A stretch of 64,000 nt of DNA from Trueperella abortisuis (GCF_030811095.1 NZ_JAUSQL010000001.1:992001-1056000), one strand, 5' to 3'; counted from the first letter of the stretch, positions 34,501 to 43,160 are shown. Numbers and translations are program-made. The notes: generated from the sequence alone by a model not told the origin.

Positions 34501-35684
34501 TGAGCGAGTCTCACGATGAGGTGGGCCACGTGCACTCGCACGCGGCCCACCTTCGGATGGGTCCGGGCCAGAGGCGTAAGGTCCGCACGATCCTCGCCGC
34601 GATCGTCGTGCCGCTGGCGATCGCCACGATCATTGGGTTGGTGGTGCTATGGCCACGCGGGCAGACCCCGGTTGGTTCGGTCCAGCTTAACTACGCGGGC
34701 TCGACGACGGCGGTGGGCACCGTCACGTCGATTGGCCAGGCCGATGAGTTGGGCCAGTACCAGGTGAGGATGTCGGTGGACGGGGTGGAGGTCCCGGTCC
34801 ACGTGCCCTTCGAGATCGTGGGCAACGGGCTCGACGTCGGGGACACAATCAAGGCTCTCTTCAGCCCCGGATCCGCGGAGGGCGGCTCGCCGTACATTTT
34901 TGTGGACTTCGTTCGCGACGTTCCGCTGGGGGCGCTGGTGGCCCTTTACGTCATCGTGGTGGTGGCCGTGGCGCGGTGGAAGGGATTTGCCGCGCTGCTG
35001 GGTCTTTCCGCCTCGCTGGCGGTGGTGGGCGCCTTTATGCTCCCGGCCCTCATGGTGGGAACGGCGCCGCTGGCGGTCATCGTGGTGGGGGCAAGCGCGA
35101 TGATGTTCGCCTCCATCTACTTCGCCCACGGGGTTTCCATCCGCACCACGACGGCGGTAATCGGCACCTTCGCCGGGCTCCTCATCACCGGGGTGCTGGC
35201 GGCGGCGTCGGTGACAGCAAACAATCTCACGGGCACGCTCTCCGACGACGCGATCTCACTGGCCGGGCAGCTGACTTACCTCAATATGAGCGACATTTTG
35301 CTGTGCGGGATCATCCTCGCCGGCCTGGGCGCGCTCAACGACGTGACGATCACGCAGGTGTCAACGGTGTGGGAGCTCCAGGCCGCCAACGAGGCTGCGA
35401 GCCGCACGAAGGTGTTCCGGCAGGCCATGGTGATTGGCCGGGACCACATCGCCTCCACGGTCTACACCCTCGCCTTCGCCTACGTCGGCACATCGTTGCC
35501 GCTGCTCATGAGCGCGGCTCTCGTGGACCGCGGGGTGCTTGACCTGTTCACGGTGGGCCAGATTGCTGAGGAGATCGTCCGCACCCTGGTGGCATCCATC
35601 GGCCTTGTTCTCGCCATCCCGATGACGACGGCGATCGCCACAGTCCTCGCCCCGATCGCGCCTTCACGGAAGGTGGCTTCGTGA
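34500..35684 (+). CDS. YibE/F family membrane protein
   Basis: A 394-residue membrane protein: a His-containing N-terminus (GHVHSHAAH), a first membrane helix near 27-50, an extracytoplasmic beta domain of about 90 residues, then six or seven helices that make up the YibE/F domain (VGASAMMFASIYFAHG, LNDVTITQVSTVWEL). Function is not established in the family. It is translationally linked to glyQS (TAGTG) and to dusB (GTGA). Confidence 0.85.
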   Translation: MSESHDEVGHVHSHAAHLRMGPGQRRKVRTILAAIVVPLAIATIIGLVVLWPRGQTPVGSVQLNYAGSTTAVGTVTSIGQADELGQYQVRMSVDGVEVPVHVPFEIVGNGLDVGDTIKALFSPGSAEGGSPYIFVDFVRDVPLGALVALYVIVVVAVARWKGFAALLGLSASLAVVGAFMLPALMVGTAPLAVIVVGASAMMFASIYFAHGVSIRTTTAVIGTFAGLLITGVLAAASVTANNLTGTLSDDAISLAGQLTYLNMSDILLCGIILAGLGALNDVTITQVSTVWELQAANEAASRTKVFRQAMVIGRDHIASTVYTLAFAYVGTSLPLLMSAALVDRGVLDLFTVGQIAEEIVRTLVASIGLVLAIPMTTAIATVLAPIAPSRKVAS

Positions 35685-36973
35685 CGTTCCCGCCAGCCCC
35701 CGCTCGCGCCACCGCGCCGCAACGCGGCACGCCCGCCGTGCAGATCGGCGGCCTGGGCCTGGGCACCCCGCTCATGCTCGCCCCGATGGCGGGCGTGACC
35801 AACCCGCCCTTCAGGCAGCTGTGCCGCGAGTTCGGCGAGGCGGCGCTGGCCGATCTCACGGACGGTTTCGGTGCGGACATCGTCGCGAATCCCGGCGGCA
35901 CTCCCGGGGCCGGGCACGCTCCCGGAACATTTGCGCCGGCCGGCCTGTACGTCTGCGAGATGATCACCTCACGGGCGCTCGTGGAGCAAACCCCCGAGAC
36001 GATGCGGATGATCCAACCCGACATGGGTGACCCGGTGCGCTCGATCCAGATCTACGGGGTAGGCCCGGCCACCGTGGCGGAGGCGGTTCGGCTCGTCGTC
36101 GGCAACGGATACGCCGACCACATCGACCTCAACTTCGGCTGCCCCGTGCCCAAGGTGACCCGCAAGGGCGGCGGTTCGGCGCTACCCTGGAAACACGACC
36201 TGTTCGAGGCGATCGTGAGCGCGGCCGTCCGCGCGGCCGACCAGACCTCCGGCGGCCGGGTGCCCGTCACGGCGAAGGTGCGCATCGGCATCGACGAGGA
36301 CCACGAAACCTTCCGTGACGCGGCACGAATCTGCGAAGACGCCGGGATCGCGGCCCTGACCCTTCACGCCCGCACCACCGCCCAGCACTACTCGGGCACG
36401 GCCCGCTGGGAAGTGATCGGCGACCTGGTGCGCGAATCGTCCCTGCCGGTGTTCGGCAACGGTGACGTGTTCGAGGCGCAGGACGCGGCGGCGATGATGA
36501 GGCAGACGGGCGCGGTCGGCGTCGTCGTCGGGCGCGGATGCCAAGGCCGGCCGTGGCTGTTCTACGACCTCGTGGCCGCCATGCACGGATCGGATCGGCG
36601 AATGCGACCGAACCTGGCGCAGGTGTGCCAGATCATCATGCGCCACGCCGCGCTCGCGGTGGACCACTTCGGCGAGGAGCGCCGGGCCATGCGGGAGATG
36701 CGCAAGCACGTGGGCTGGTACATGCGTGGCTTCGCCGTGGGCGGGCAGCTACGCCGCGACCTGGGACTCGTGAACACGCTGGAGGAGCTGGGCCTCCGGC
36801 TCAGCCAGCTCGACCTCACCCAGGGCTACCCGGAGGCAGCGAGCGGCCCGCGCGGCCGCGCCGGCGGGGAAAAGCAACCGCATCTGCCCGAATTCTGGCT
36901 CGATTCCCATGTTCTCTCCCCGGAGCAGAAGGCGCGCCTTCACGAGGCTGAGCTCGGCATCTCCGGGGGCTGA
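35681..36973 (+). CDS. dusB: tRNA-dihydrouridine synthase (DusB type)
   Basis: A 430-residue FMN enzyme that reduces uridines in the tRNA D-loop. Conserved blocks: LMLAPMAGVTNPPFRQLCREFG, the DLNFGCPVPKVTRKGGGSALP segment containing the catalytic cysteine, LTLHARTTAQHYSG, and GNGDVFEAQDA. Compared with the family, about 30 extra residues rich in Gly, Ala and Pro (about residues 50-80) are inserted between REFGEA and GLYVCEMITSR. The C-terminal helical domain is present. GTG overlaps the preceding stop. Confidence 0.93.
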   Translation: MTFPPAPARATAPQRGTPAVQIGGLGLGTPLMLAPMAGVTNPPFRQLCREFGEAALADLTDGFGADIVANPGGTPGAGHAPGTFAPAGLYVCEMITSRALVEQTPETMRMIQPDMGDPVRSIQIYGVGPATVAEAVRLVVGNGYADHIDLNFGCPVPKVTRKGGGSALPWKHDLFEAIVSAAVRAADQTSGGRVPVTAKVRIGIDEDHETFRDAARICEDAGIAALTLHARTTAQHYSGTARWEVIGDLVRESSLPVFGNGDVFEAQDAAAMMRQTGAVGVVVGRGCQGRPWLFYDLVAAMHGSDRRMRPNLAQVCQIIMRHAALAVDHFGEERRAMREMRKHVGWYMRGFAVGGQLRRDLGLVNTLEELGLRLSQLDLTQGYPEAASGPRGRAGGEKQPHLPEFWLDSHVLSPEQKARLHEAELGISGG

Positions 36974-36991
36974 CACTCCGCGCCGCCCTCG

Positions 36992-37025
36992 AGCAGGCTA
37001 GCGCTCAGGGCTAGCAGGCTAGCGC
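36992..37025. repeat. Direct repeat of AGCAGGCTAGCGC between convergent genes
   Basis: A 13-base sequence at 36992-37004 recurs at 37013-37025, with a partial GGCTAGC copy between. It lies between the dusB stop and the stop of the convergent gene, whose stop codon is inside the second copy. The GCTAGC core is self-complementary, so it may form a two-way terminator hairpin. Confidence 0.5.
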
Positions 37026-38056
37026 CGCAACCAGGCTGCCTCCCCGGGCGGGACGACGAGGTTGCCGTTTTCCTCGGGAAGCTCGATGAGGGAGGAGACG
37101 AGCACTCGCCCGTCGTTGGGCACGACATAAGGATAGGGCCCGAAGTTGAGCAACATGCTCACCTTGTCGGTGACCAGCCAGATGAATCCGTCCTGCGCCT
37201 TGTCGGTCGAGATGAGGATGGAGGAGCGGTGCAACGAGAGCGAGTCGCGCAGGCGCAGCGCGTGGCGCACCGACGGAGAACGACCCGGGATGTTCTGCTC
37301 GAAGTGGAGGAAGCCGGGGTAGAAGCACGCGGCGAGCAAAATGGCGCCCTCCGACAGGCGACCCGCACGGTTCTCGAGCGTGGCAAACGAGCAGTCCCAG
37401 GAAGGGATCGCGCCGGCGATCTCGAAGAACTGTAGCTTTTCGGAGACCTGATCGGAGAAGACATCGGGGGCGTAGGCGTCAGGGGTGGAGATTTGGAAAC
37501 GCACCACGTCGAAGTAGTCCTCGAGGGCGTGGGCGCTGGCAGCCTCAAAGGTGGGGGCCGAGATGGCGGCGGAGACGATCGCGTCCGTGTGGGATTCAAC
37601 GTAGGCGAGTAGCTCGCGGGTGTCCCAGCCGGCGTGGATGTGCGCGCCGGCGTCGGTGAGCGGCTCCTCGTCGGTGAGGTCGATCGTGCCCAGCTCCACG
37701 CCGAAGGCGCCGTGGGCGAACCACTGGTCGAGGATCTCATACCGGCCCTCGGCGAGGGCGGGGGCGCGGGAGACGACATTGGCGCCGACGTGGGGTAGCA
37801 GCCGCACGCCTCGCCGCGTGGCCGCGCGCGTGACCTTCTCGATGTAGGTCGGGTCGGCGTCGGCGAGCATCGCGGGCAGGGACATGACGTTCATGCCGAA
37901 ACGGGCGCACTCGGAGATGAGGCCGAGGGCGACGTCAGTATTGTGGACTTCCTGCGGGGTCGCGTGGTACCACAGGTGGTGACGAGCCCACGGGCCAGGT
38001 ACCTGCGGCGCGCGATACAGCGGCGAGGTTGACGGTGAACCCATAGATGCAATCAC
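37019..38056 (-). CDS. GH13-like protein lacking catalytic residues (alpha-glucosidase-like)
   Basis: A 345-residue protein whose order of motifs follows GH13 alpha-glucosidases, but each catalytic block is altered. GVRLLPHVGANVVS stands where region I (V-P-N-H) is expected; AFGVELGTIDL replaces region II and lacks the aspartate nucleophile; DAIVSAAIS replaces region III and lacks the acid-base glutamate; SFATLENRAGR replaces the N-H-D of region IV. The C-terminal beta domain (VTDKVSMLLNFGP, then PPGEAAWLR) is recognisable. It is far shorter than the usual 500-600. It is probably a non-enzymatic, sugar-binding or regulatory relative. GTG 38056 lies 7 bases after a CACAAT -10-like element; ATG 38044 is an alternative. 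It is divergent from dgt. Confidence 0.65.
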   Translation of the reverse strand: MIASMGSPSTSPLYRAPQVPGPWARHHLWYHATPQEVHNTDVALGLISECARFGMNVMSLPAMLADADPTYIEKVTRAATRRGVRLLPHVGANVVSRAPALAEGRYEILDQWFAHGAFGVELGTIDLTDEEPLTDAGAHIHAGWDTRELLAYVESHTDAIVSAAISAPTFEAASAHALEDYFDVVRFQISTPDAYAPDVFSDQVSEKLQFFEIAGAIPSWDCSFATLENRAGRLSEGAILLAACFYPGFLHFEQNIPGRSPSVRHALRLRDSLSLHRSSILISTDKAQDGFIWLVTDKVSMLLNFGPYPYVVPNDGRVLVSSLIELPEENGNLVVPPGEAAWLRR

Positions 38057-38091
38057 GTGTCCCATTGTGCCACAGCGGGTAAGGTGAGGGA
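38057..38091. promoter_or_regulatory. 35-bp divergent promoter region
   Basis: Only 35 bases separate the start codons at 38056 (minus) and 38092 (plus). CACAAT on the minus strand (38069-38064) and TAAGGT on the plus strand (38080-38085) each end 6-7 bases before their start codon, so the two promoters must overlap. Confidence 0.5.
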
Positions 38092-39336
38092 GTGAGTTAT
38101 TCTTCAACAGATACCCAGCGATGGGCACACGAGCCATCGAAGAATCCGTCCCGGACCGACTTCGAGCGCGACCGCGCCCGCGTTCTCCATTCTTCAGCTC
38201 TTCGCCGGCTCGGCGCGAAGACCCAGGTGGTCGGCCCCGAATCCAACGACTTCATCCGCACCCGCCTCACCCATTCCCTCGAGGTTGCCCAGGTGGGGCG
38301 GAGTCTGGCGAAGAACCTCGGCGCCGACCAAGACCTCGTGGAGGCGGCCTGCCTCTGCCACGACATCGGCCACCCACCCTTCGGGCACAACGGCGAGCGC
38401 ACACTCAACGATATCTGCGCAGCCATCGGCGGTTTCGAGGGTAACGCCCAGACGCTGCGCGTCATCAGCCGTCTCGAACCCAAGCGTTTTCACGACGACG
38501 GCCGCCCGGCTGGTCTTAACCTCACGCGCGCCACGATCGACGCCACGATGAAGTATCCCTGGCCCCTTCACGGCGGCCCCGGCGGGGCGGAGAACCCCAA
38601 GTTCGGCTACTACGCCGACGATACGCCCGTTGTTGCGTGGGTGCGCGGGGATGAGGAGGGCAGGTGCGCCGAGGCGCAAATGATGGACCTGTCCGACGAT
38701 ATCGCCTACTCCGTTCACGACATCGAGGACGCGATCGTGCGCGGGAAGCTCAACCCCTCGGCGCTACGGGCGGATCGGACGCGGCAGGTCGACGACGTCG
38801 TCGCTTCAACCGTCCTGTGGTACGGCACAGCCGTCTCAGCCGACGAGCTGGTCGCGGCCTCCCAGCGCCTGTTTGCCATGCGCTCCTGGCCGACCCGCTA
38901 CGAGGGAAGCCTGCGCGATTTGGCCCGGCTCAAGGACCTGACCTCGGATCTCATCGGCCGTTTTGTTTCGGCCGTGTGCGCGGCAAGTTTGGCCGCCACG
39001 GGCGGGGATCCTATCTTCCGTCACGGCGCCGATTTGACGGTCCCGCGCGAGACCCTGGCCGAGATCACGTTCCTCAAGGGGCTGGCGGTTCACTTCGTCA
39101 TGGCTCCGCGCGAGTTCGAACCGGTCTACTACGAGCAGCGCACCCTCATCATGGATCTTGTCGACGCGATTATGGAGGACCCCGAGGAGCGCCTCGAGCG
39201 GCAGTTCCTCGACCAGTGGTGTCAGGCGGCGGGCGAGGAGGCGAAGCTGCGGGTCGTCGTCGACCAGGTCGCCTCGCTGACGGATCAGTCGGCGCGCCTG
39301 TGGCATGCCCGATTCTGCGGGATGCTCAGGCATTAG
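38092..39336 (+). CDS. dgt: dGTP triphosphohydrolase-like protein
   Basis: A 414-residue HD-domain protein of the dGTPase family, which hydrolyses dNTPs to nucleoside and triphosphate and so trims dNTP pools. N-terminal RDRARVLHSSALRRLGAKTQV, THSLEVAQVG with the first metal histidine, and CHDIGHPPFGHNGE with H90-D91 are conserved, as is the later DLSDDIAYSVHDIEDA motif. GTG start with TAAGGT 6 bases upstream and no Shine-Dalgarno. It lies just upstream of dnaG, an arrangement common in actinobacteria. Confidence 0.9.
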   Translation: MSYSSTDTQRWAHEPSKNPSRTDFERDRARVLHSSALRRLGAKTQVVGPESNDFIRTRLTHSLEVAQVGRSLAKNLGADQDLVEAACLCHDIGHPPFGHNGERTLNDICAAIGGFEGNAQTLRVISRLEPKRFHDDGRPAGLNLTRATIDATMKYPWPLHGGPGGAENPKFGYYADDTPVVAWVRGDEEGRCAEAQMMDLSDDIAYSVHDIEDAIVRGKLNPSALRADRTRQVDDVVASTVLWYGTAVSADELVAASQRLFAMRSWPTRYEGSLRDLARLKDLTSDLIGRFVSAVCAASLAATGGDPIFRHGADLTVPRETLAEITFLKGLAVHFVMAPREFEPVYYEQRTLIMDLVDAIMEDPEERLERQFLDQWCQAAGEEAKLRVVVDQVASLTDQSARLWHARFCGMLRH

Positions 39337-39411
39337 TTATCCACCGGGCGCTTGCCGGGGGCGATGGCCCCGGGTGTGGGGTTGACCGCGGCGGCGTCGT
39401 GCGCTTGCCGC

Positions 39412-39417
39412 TAAGAT
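39412..39417 (+). promoter_or_regulatory. -10-like element for leaderless dnaG message
   Basis: TAAGAT ends 7 bases before the GTG at 39425, supporting that codon over ATG 39416, which the hexamer overlaps. Confidence 0.5.
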
Positions 39418-39424
39418 GGGGCTT

Positions 39425-41362
39425 GTGGCTGGGCTGATTAAACGGGAGAGTATCGATGAGGTGCGCTATCGCGCGCGCATCGAAGACGTCGTCGCCCAAT
39501 ACGTGACGCTCAAGAGCGCCGGGGTGGGCTCGATGAAGGGCCTGTGTCCGTTTCACGACGAGAAGACCCCCTCCTTCAACGTCCGCCCGCACGTGGGGCG
39601 CTGGCACTGCTTCGGCTGCGGCGAGGGAGGGGACGCGATCTCCTTCATCGAGAAGATCGAACATATCTCCTTCGTGGAGGCGGTCGAATACCTCGCGGAG
39701 AAGTTCGGCGTGAGCCTGCAATACGAGGAGGGCGCGCCAGCTCCGCGCGGTCCGCGTGACGTCACCCGTTCCCGGCTCATTGACGCACATCGGGTGGCCG
39801 AAGACTTCTACGTCAAGCAGCTCCATACGCCCGAGGGGGCCCAGGCTCGAGCCCTCCTCGAGGGGCGCGGCTTCGACGCCGAGGCCATCGCCTACTTCCG
39901 CGTCGGGTACTCGCCGAACTCCTGGGACGCCATACTCTCCGAGCTGCGACGCAAGGGCTTTACGGAGAAGGAGATCGCGGCGTCGGGGTTGGTCACAGCC
40001 GGAAGCCGCGGCCATTACGATCGTTTCCGCAACCGGGTGATGTGGCCGATCCACTCCATTACGGGTGAACCAATCGGGTTCGGTGCCCGCAAGCTCGGTG
40101 ACGAGGAGGGGCCAAAGTACCTCAACACCCCCGAGACGATGATCTACAAGAAGTCCCAGGTGCTCTACGGCTTGGACCTGGCGAAGAAGGATATCGCCAA
40201 GGACCGGCGCATCGTGGTGGTCGAGGGCTACACCGACGTCATGGCGGCTCACCTCGCCGGGGTGCCCAACGCCGTCGCCACCTGCGGAACCGCCTTTGGC
40301 GAGGAACACGTCAAAATCGTGCGTCGGCTATTGGGGGACTCGGCCAACCCCGCCGCGGGCGTCATCCTTGCTTCGGGGCGGGCATTCGGCGGCGAGGTCA
40401 TCTTCACCTTCGACGGTGACGAGGCGGGCCAAAAGGCGGCCCTGCGCGCCTTCCGCGAGGACCAGAGCTTCGGCGCGCAGACATTCGTGGCCGTCTCCCC
40501 GAACGGGCTCGACCCGTGCGACTACCGCCTCGCCTACGGGGACGAGGCGCTGAGAGCCATGATCGACGGGCGTGAGCCGCTGTTCGCGTTCGTATTGCGC
40601 TCCCTGCTTGCCGGCCTGCCGCTGAACACCGCCGAGGGCCGCACTGCCGGCCTGCGCGCAACGGCACCCGTGGTCGCCTCGATCCGGGACAGGGTGTTGC
40701 GCGGGGAGTACGTGCGCGAGCTGGCCGGCTACCTCGGGATGGACGAGCGGCAAGTCGCACACGGGGTGCGATATGCGGCGCGAGCACCGATCCCGGATCA
40801 CGCGCAGGAGCCGGTCGCGCCGATGCCGAGTGCGCTACCCCCACGCAACCAGATCCGCGACCCGCTCGAGAGGATCGAGCGTCAGGCTCTCGAGGTGATG
40901 CTTCAGCTGCCCGGGCTGGCGCGGGTGGCCAACGCCCAGGACCTGCCGGCTCGCACCTTCACCGTTCCCACCCACCAGGCGGTTCACGACGCGATCAGGG
41001 CGGCGGGCGGCGTCGACATCTATCACAAGCACCTCGACCAGCTGCAGGCACAGGGCGACCCAATGCCCGAGGAGCGGGCCACGGCGTGGTACGTGGACCA
41101 GGTGATGGAGCACGCCGACGGAGTCGTAGCGCAAGCCGTCACCCAGTTGTCCGTGGAGCCGCTGCCCGAGATCGGCGATCAGTGGCCGTATGTGCGCGGC
41201 ATCATGATGTCGCTCATCCGCCAGGGGATCACGCGGCAGATCGCGGAGATTCGCGGCCAGATGCGCAGAACCGCCCCTGACTCTCCCGACCAGGACGTGC
41301 TATTTGGCCGTTTGCTTGAGCTGGAGAATCAAAGGCGGGCCTTCGACGAAACCGACACCTAG
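39425..41362 (+). CDS. dnaG: DNA primase
   Basis: A 645-residue primase that makes RNA primers for replication. The CHC2 zinc finger uses C41, H44, C62 and C65. The RNA polymerase core follows, with VEGYTDVMAAHLAGVPNAVA and the TOPRIM acidic motif FTFDGDEAG near residue 328. The C-terminal helicase-binding region begins near 480. GTG 39425 gives MAGLIKRESIDEV, matching the standard DnaG start. The insert around CGTAFGEEHVKIVRRLLGD is normal for actinobacteria. Confidence 0.95.
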   Translation: MAGLIKRESIDEVRYRARIEDVVAQYVTLKSAGVGSMKGLCPFHDEKTPSFNVRPHVGRWHCFGCGEGGDAISFIEKIEHISFVEAVEYLAEKFGVSLQYEEGAPAPRGPRDVTRSRLIDAHRVAEDFYVKQLHTPEGAQARALLEGRGFDAEAIAYFRVGYSPNSWDAILSELRRKGFTEKEIAASGLVTAGSRGHYDRFRNRVMWPIHSITGEPIGFGARKLGDEEGPKYLNTPETMIYKKSQVLYGLDLAKKDIAKDRRIVVVEGYTDVMAAHLAGVPNAVATCGTAFGEEHVKIVRRLLGDSANPAAGVILASGRAFGGEVIFTFDGDEAGQKAALRAFREDQSFGAQTFVAVSPNGLDPCDYRLAYGDEALRAMIDGREPLFAFVLRSLLAGLPLNTAEGRTAGLRATAPVVASIRDRVLRGEYVRELAGYLGMDERQVAHGVRYAARAPIPDHAQEPVAPMPSALPPRNQIRDPLERIERQALEVMLQLPGLARVANAQDLPARTFTVPTHQAVHDAIRAAGGVDIYHKHLDQLQAQGDPMPEERATAWYVDQVMEHADGVVAQAVTQLSVEPLPEIGDQWPYVRGIMMSLIRQGITRQIAEIRGQMRRTAPDSPDQDVLFGRLLELENQRRAFDETDT

Positions 41363-41400
41363 TACCGTGGACGTAGGCGGGTGCCCTGTGCGCGCTGGCG

Positions 41401-41658
41401 TTAGCCCTTGTACCTGCCGGCGAGGGCCTCGACCTTGGCGACGAGCTCGCTCACGTCCTCGCCCTGGCCCGCGCGCATGCCGAGCAGGAACAGCGTCATG
41501 GGCGCGCCGGGGCGGGAGGGCCCATGCGCGATCGTGCTCACCAGGTCGAGCAGTTCGTCGCGGTGGGCGGTGACAGGCGCGGAGTCGGCGTCGATCTCTT
41601 CGGCGACGGCGTCGAGCCACTTCGCCATGATCGCCATCTTGGTTGCTTCGTCAGTCAT
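41401..41658 (-). CDS. DUF6457-like small protein
   Basis: An 85-residue helical protein starting MTDEATKMAIMAKWLDAV, with a conserved HRDELLDLVSTIAHGPSRPGAPMT centre. It resembles the short actinobacterial DUF6457 proteins, which are often encoded beside molybdenum cofactor genes; no such gene is seen here. The ATG overlaps the end of tatC by 8 bases, so it is probably cotranscribed with the Tat genes. Function unknown. Confidence 0.65.
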   Translation of the reverse strand: MTDEATKMAIMAKWLDAVAEEIDADSAPVTAHRDELLDLVSTIAHGPSRPGAPMTLFLLGMRAGQGEDVSELVAKVEALAGRYKG

Positions 41659-42427
41659 GATTGGTCCTTTCTTTCTTTTGCCGTTTGTCGCGGTGCTTGT
41701 CATGGATGAGGGAAATAAGCACGGCGAGGAGGTAGAGCCCGATGAGGACAAACGCCTGGATCGTCATCGGCCAGGGCGATGGGAGCGGGTTGGCGATGGC
41801 GGCGAAGACGAAACAGAGCACGACTGCCCAGCGCCAGTGACGCAACATCGGCTTCCACCCCAGGATCCCGAGGAAGTTGAGCGCCACCAGCACCTCCGGC
41901 GCGAGAAACGACAGCCCGAAGGCCATGACCAGGCGCATGTAGAACGCCACGTAGGTGGTGGCACGCAAGAGGCTTGCCGAGTTTTCTGGGTTGAAACTGG
42001 TGAGGATGTCCACCGCCATGGGGGCCATCCGCATCCCGGAGAGCACGCCGGCGGCGAAGAGAACGACCCCCACAAACCCGAAGATGAGGACGTGGATCTT
42101 CTCTCGGCGCTTGAGGCCGGGGGCGATGAAGGCGAAGATCTGGTAAACCCACCACGGGCTCGTGACGATGGTTCCGATCCAGATCGACACCCTCAGCTTC
42201 AGATCGAATGCCGCGCCGATCGTGTCGAAGTTGAGCAACGCCTCCTGCTTGGTGATCGCGTTCAGAGGCGCGGTGATGTAGTCCATGACCGGCGCGTAGA
42301 GGTACCAGCCGGCGATGGACCCAAGCCCAATCCCGAGTAGTGACCATATGAGCCGCCGGCGTAGCTCCCGCAGGTGCTCACGAACCGGCATGATCCGTTC
42401 GGGATTGTTGCGCTTTCGGGCACTCAC
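41651..42427 (-). CDS. tatC: Sec-independent protein translocase TatC
   Basis: A 258-residue membrane protein with six helices, the receptor core of the twin-arginine translocase that exports folded proteins. The conserved N-terminal MPVREHLRELRRRLIWS (signal recognition) and SPWWVYQIFAFIAPGLKRREK loop, with the key glutamate in the next helix region, are present. GTG overlaps the tatA stop. Order on the minus strand is tatB-tatA-tatC. Confidence 0.94.
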   Translation of the reverse strand: MSARKRNNPERIMPVREHLRELRRRLIWSLLGIGLGSIAGWYLYAPVMDYITAPLNAITKQEALLNFDTIGAAFDLKLRVSIWIGTIVTSPWWVYQIFAFIAPGLKRREKIHVLIFGFVGVVLFAAGVLSGMRMAPMAVDILTSFNPENSASLLRATTYVAFYMRLVMAFGLSFLAPEVLVALNFLGILGWKPMLRHWRWAVVLCFVFAAIANPLPSPWPMTIQAFVLIGLYLLAVLISLIHDKHRDKRQKKERTNHD

Positions 42428-42792
42428 TGATGCTGCTGGTTATCCGCCTGGCCGTCACCGTTGGGGTTGGGCGGGGTCTGGGGGTAAGGCTGCTGGGGGT
42501 AAGGCTGCTGGGGGTAAGGCTGCTGGGGTAGTGCCTGGCCCGGAATCTGCTCACCCGGGACGTATCCACCCTGCTGAGGCGCCTGGCCGGGCTGCGCGTA
42601 GGGTGCCTGGCTGGGCTGCGGATAGGGTTGACCCTGGGGCGGGATCTGCTTGGGGTCGTCTTGCAGCTCGCGTAGCTCCTTCTTCATCACCTTCGCCGAC
42701 TGGCCGAGCGAACGGGCGATGTCGGGCAACTTGGCGGTTCCGAAGATGATGAGCAGGACGATAACAAGGATGATGATGTGCGACGGCTTCAT
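42424..42792 (-). CDS. tatA: Twin-arginine translocase subunit TatA
   Basis: A 122-residue TatA: one N-terminal membrane helix (about residues 4-19), the FGTAKLPDIARSLGQS hinge and amphipathic helix, and an unusually long Gln/Pro/Tyr-rich tail (about residues 55-122) that includes three exact QPYPQ repeats. TatA oligomers form the pore. Actinobacterial TatA proteins are usually about 80-100 residues, so the tail is extended. It lies between tatB and tatC. Confidence 0.9.
   Translation of the reverse strand: MKPSHIIILVIVLLIIFGTAKLPDIARSLGQSAKVMKKELRELQDDPKQIPPQGQPYPQPSQAPYAQPGQAPQQGGYVPGEQIPGQALPQQPYPQQPYPQQPYPQTPPNPNGDGQADNQQHQ
42478..42522. repeat. Three exact 15-bp tandem repeats in tatA
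   Basis: Unit CTGGGGGTAAGGCTG repeats at 42478-42492, 42493-42507 and 42508-42522, followed by a degenerate partial copy. Read on the minus strand it encodes five residues of the Gln-Pro-Tyr-rich TatA tail. Slippage would change tail length in steps of five residues. Confidence 0.9.
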
Positions 42793-42842
42793 AAAGCTTC
42801 CTTTCCGGGAGTCGCCAGGGACACTAGTGTAACGAATTGGGC

Positions 42843-43154
42843 TCAGTTCTTTTTGTGATTCAGTGCGTTGGTCTGCTTCATCCAGGCTTCCATTTCCTCG
42901 TGGACGGCTTCGCGGATCATTTGGCGGGGGTCGAGGTCGCGCATGTCGAGTGCGGATAGGTCGAGGTCGGCAAGGCCCGCTCCTTGCAGGTCCGCCGTCG
43001 TCTCCTCGCGCACCCTGGCCGAAAAGCCCTTGGCCGCGTCGACGGCCTTGCGCAGTCCGCGCAGGGCACTGATGATCGCCTCGGGGCCGAGCACGATCAC
43101 GGCCACGATCAGGATGATGAAGAACTCCCCTCCAGAAATCCCGAAAAACTCCAT
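42843..43154 (-). CDS. tatB: Twin-arginine translocase subunit TatB
   Basis: A 103-residue TatB with a short N-terminal membrane helix (GGEFFIILIVAVIVLGPE, glutamate near residue 8-10 and the GPEAI hinge) followed by an amphipathic helix and a charged tail. TatB helps TatC receive twin-arginine signal peptides. The ATG has no ribosome site; TAGGAT (43166-43161) ends 6 bases before it, indicating a leaderless message. It heads the tatBAC-DUF6457 operon. Confidence 0.88.
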   Translation of the reverse strand: MEFFGISGGEFFIILIVAVIVLGPEAIISALRGLRKAVDAAKGFSARVREETTADLQGAGLADLDLSALDMRDLDPRQMIREAVHEEMEAWMKQTNALNHKKN

Positions 43155-43160
43155 GGCTCG

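Noticed and set aside
42478..42530. Possible CRISPR or non-coding repeat array
   Set aside because: The units are contiguous 15-mers in frame in tatA.
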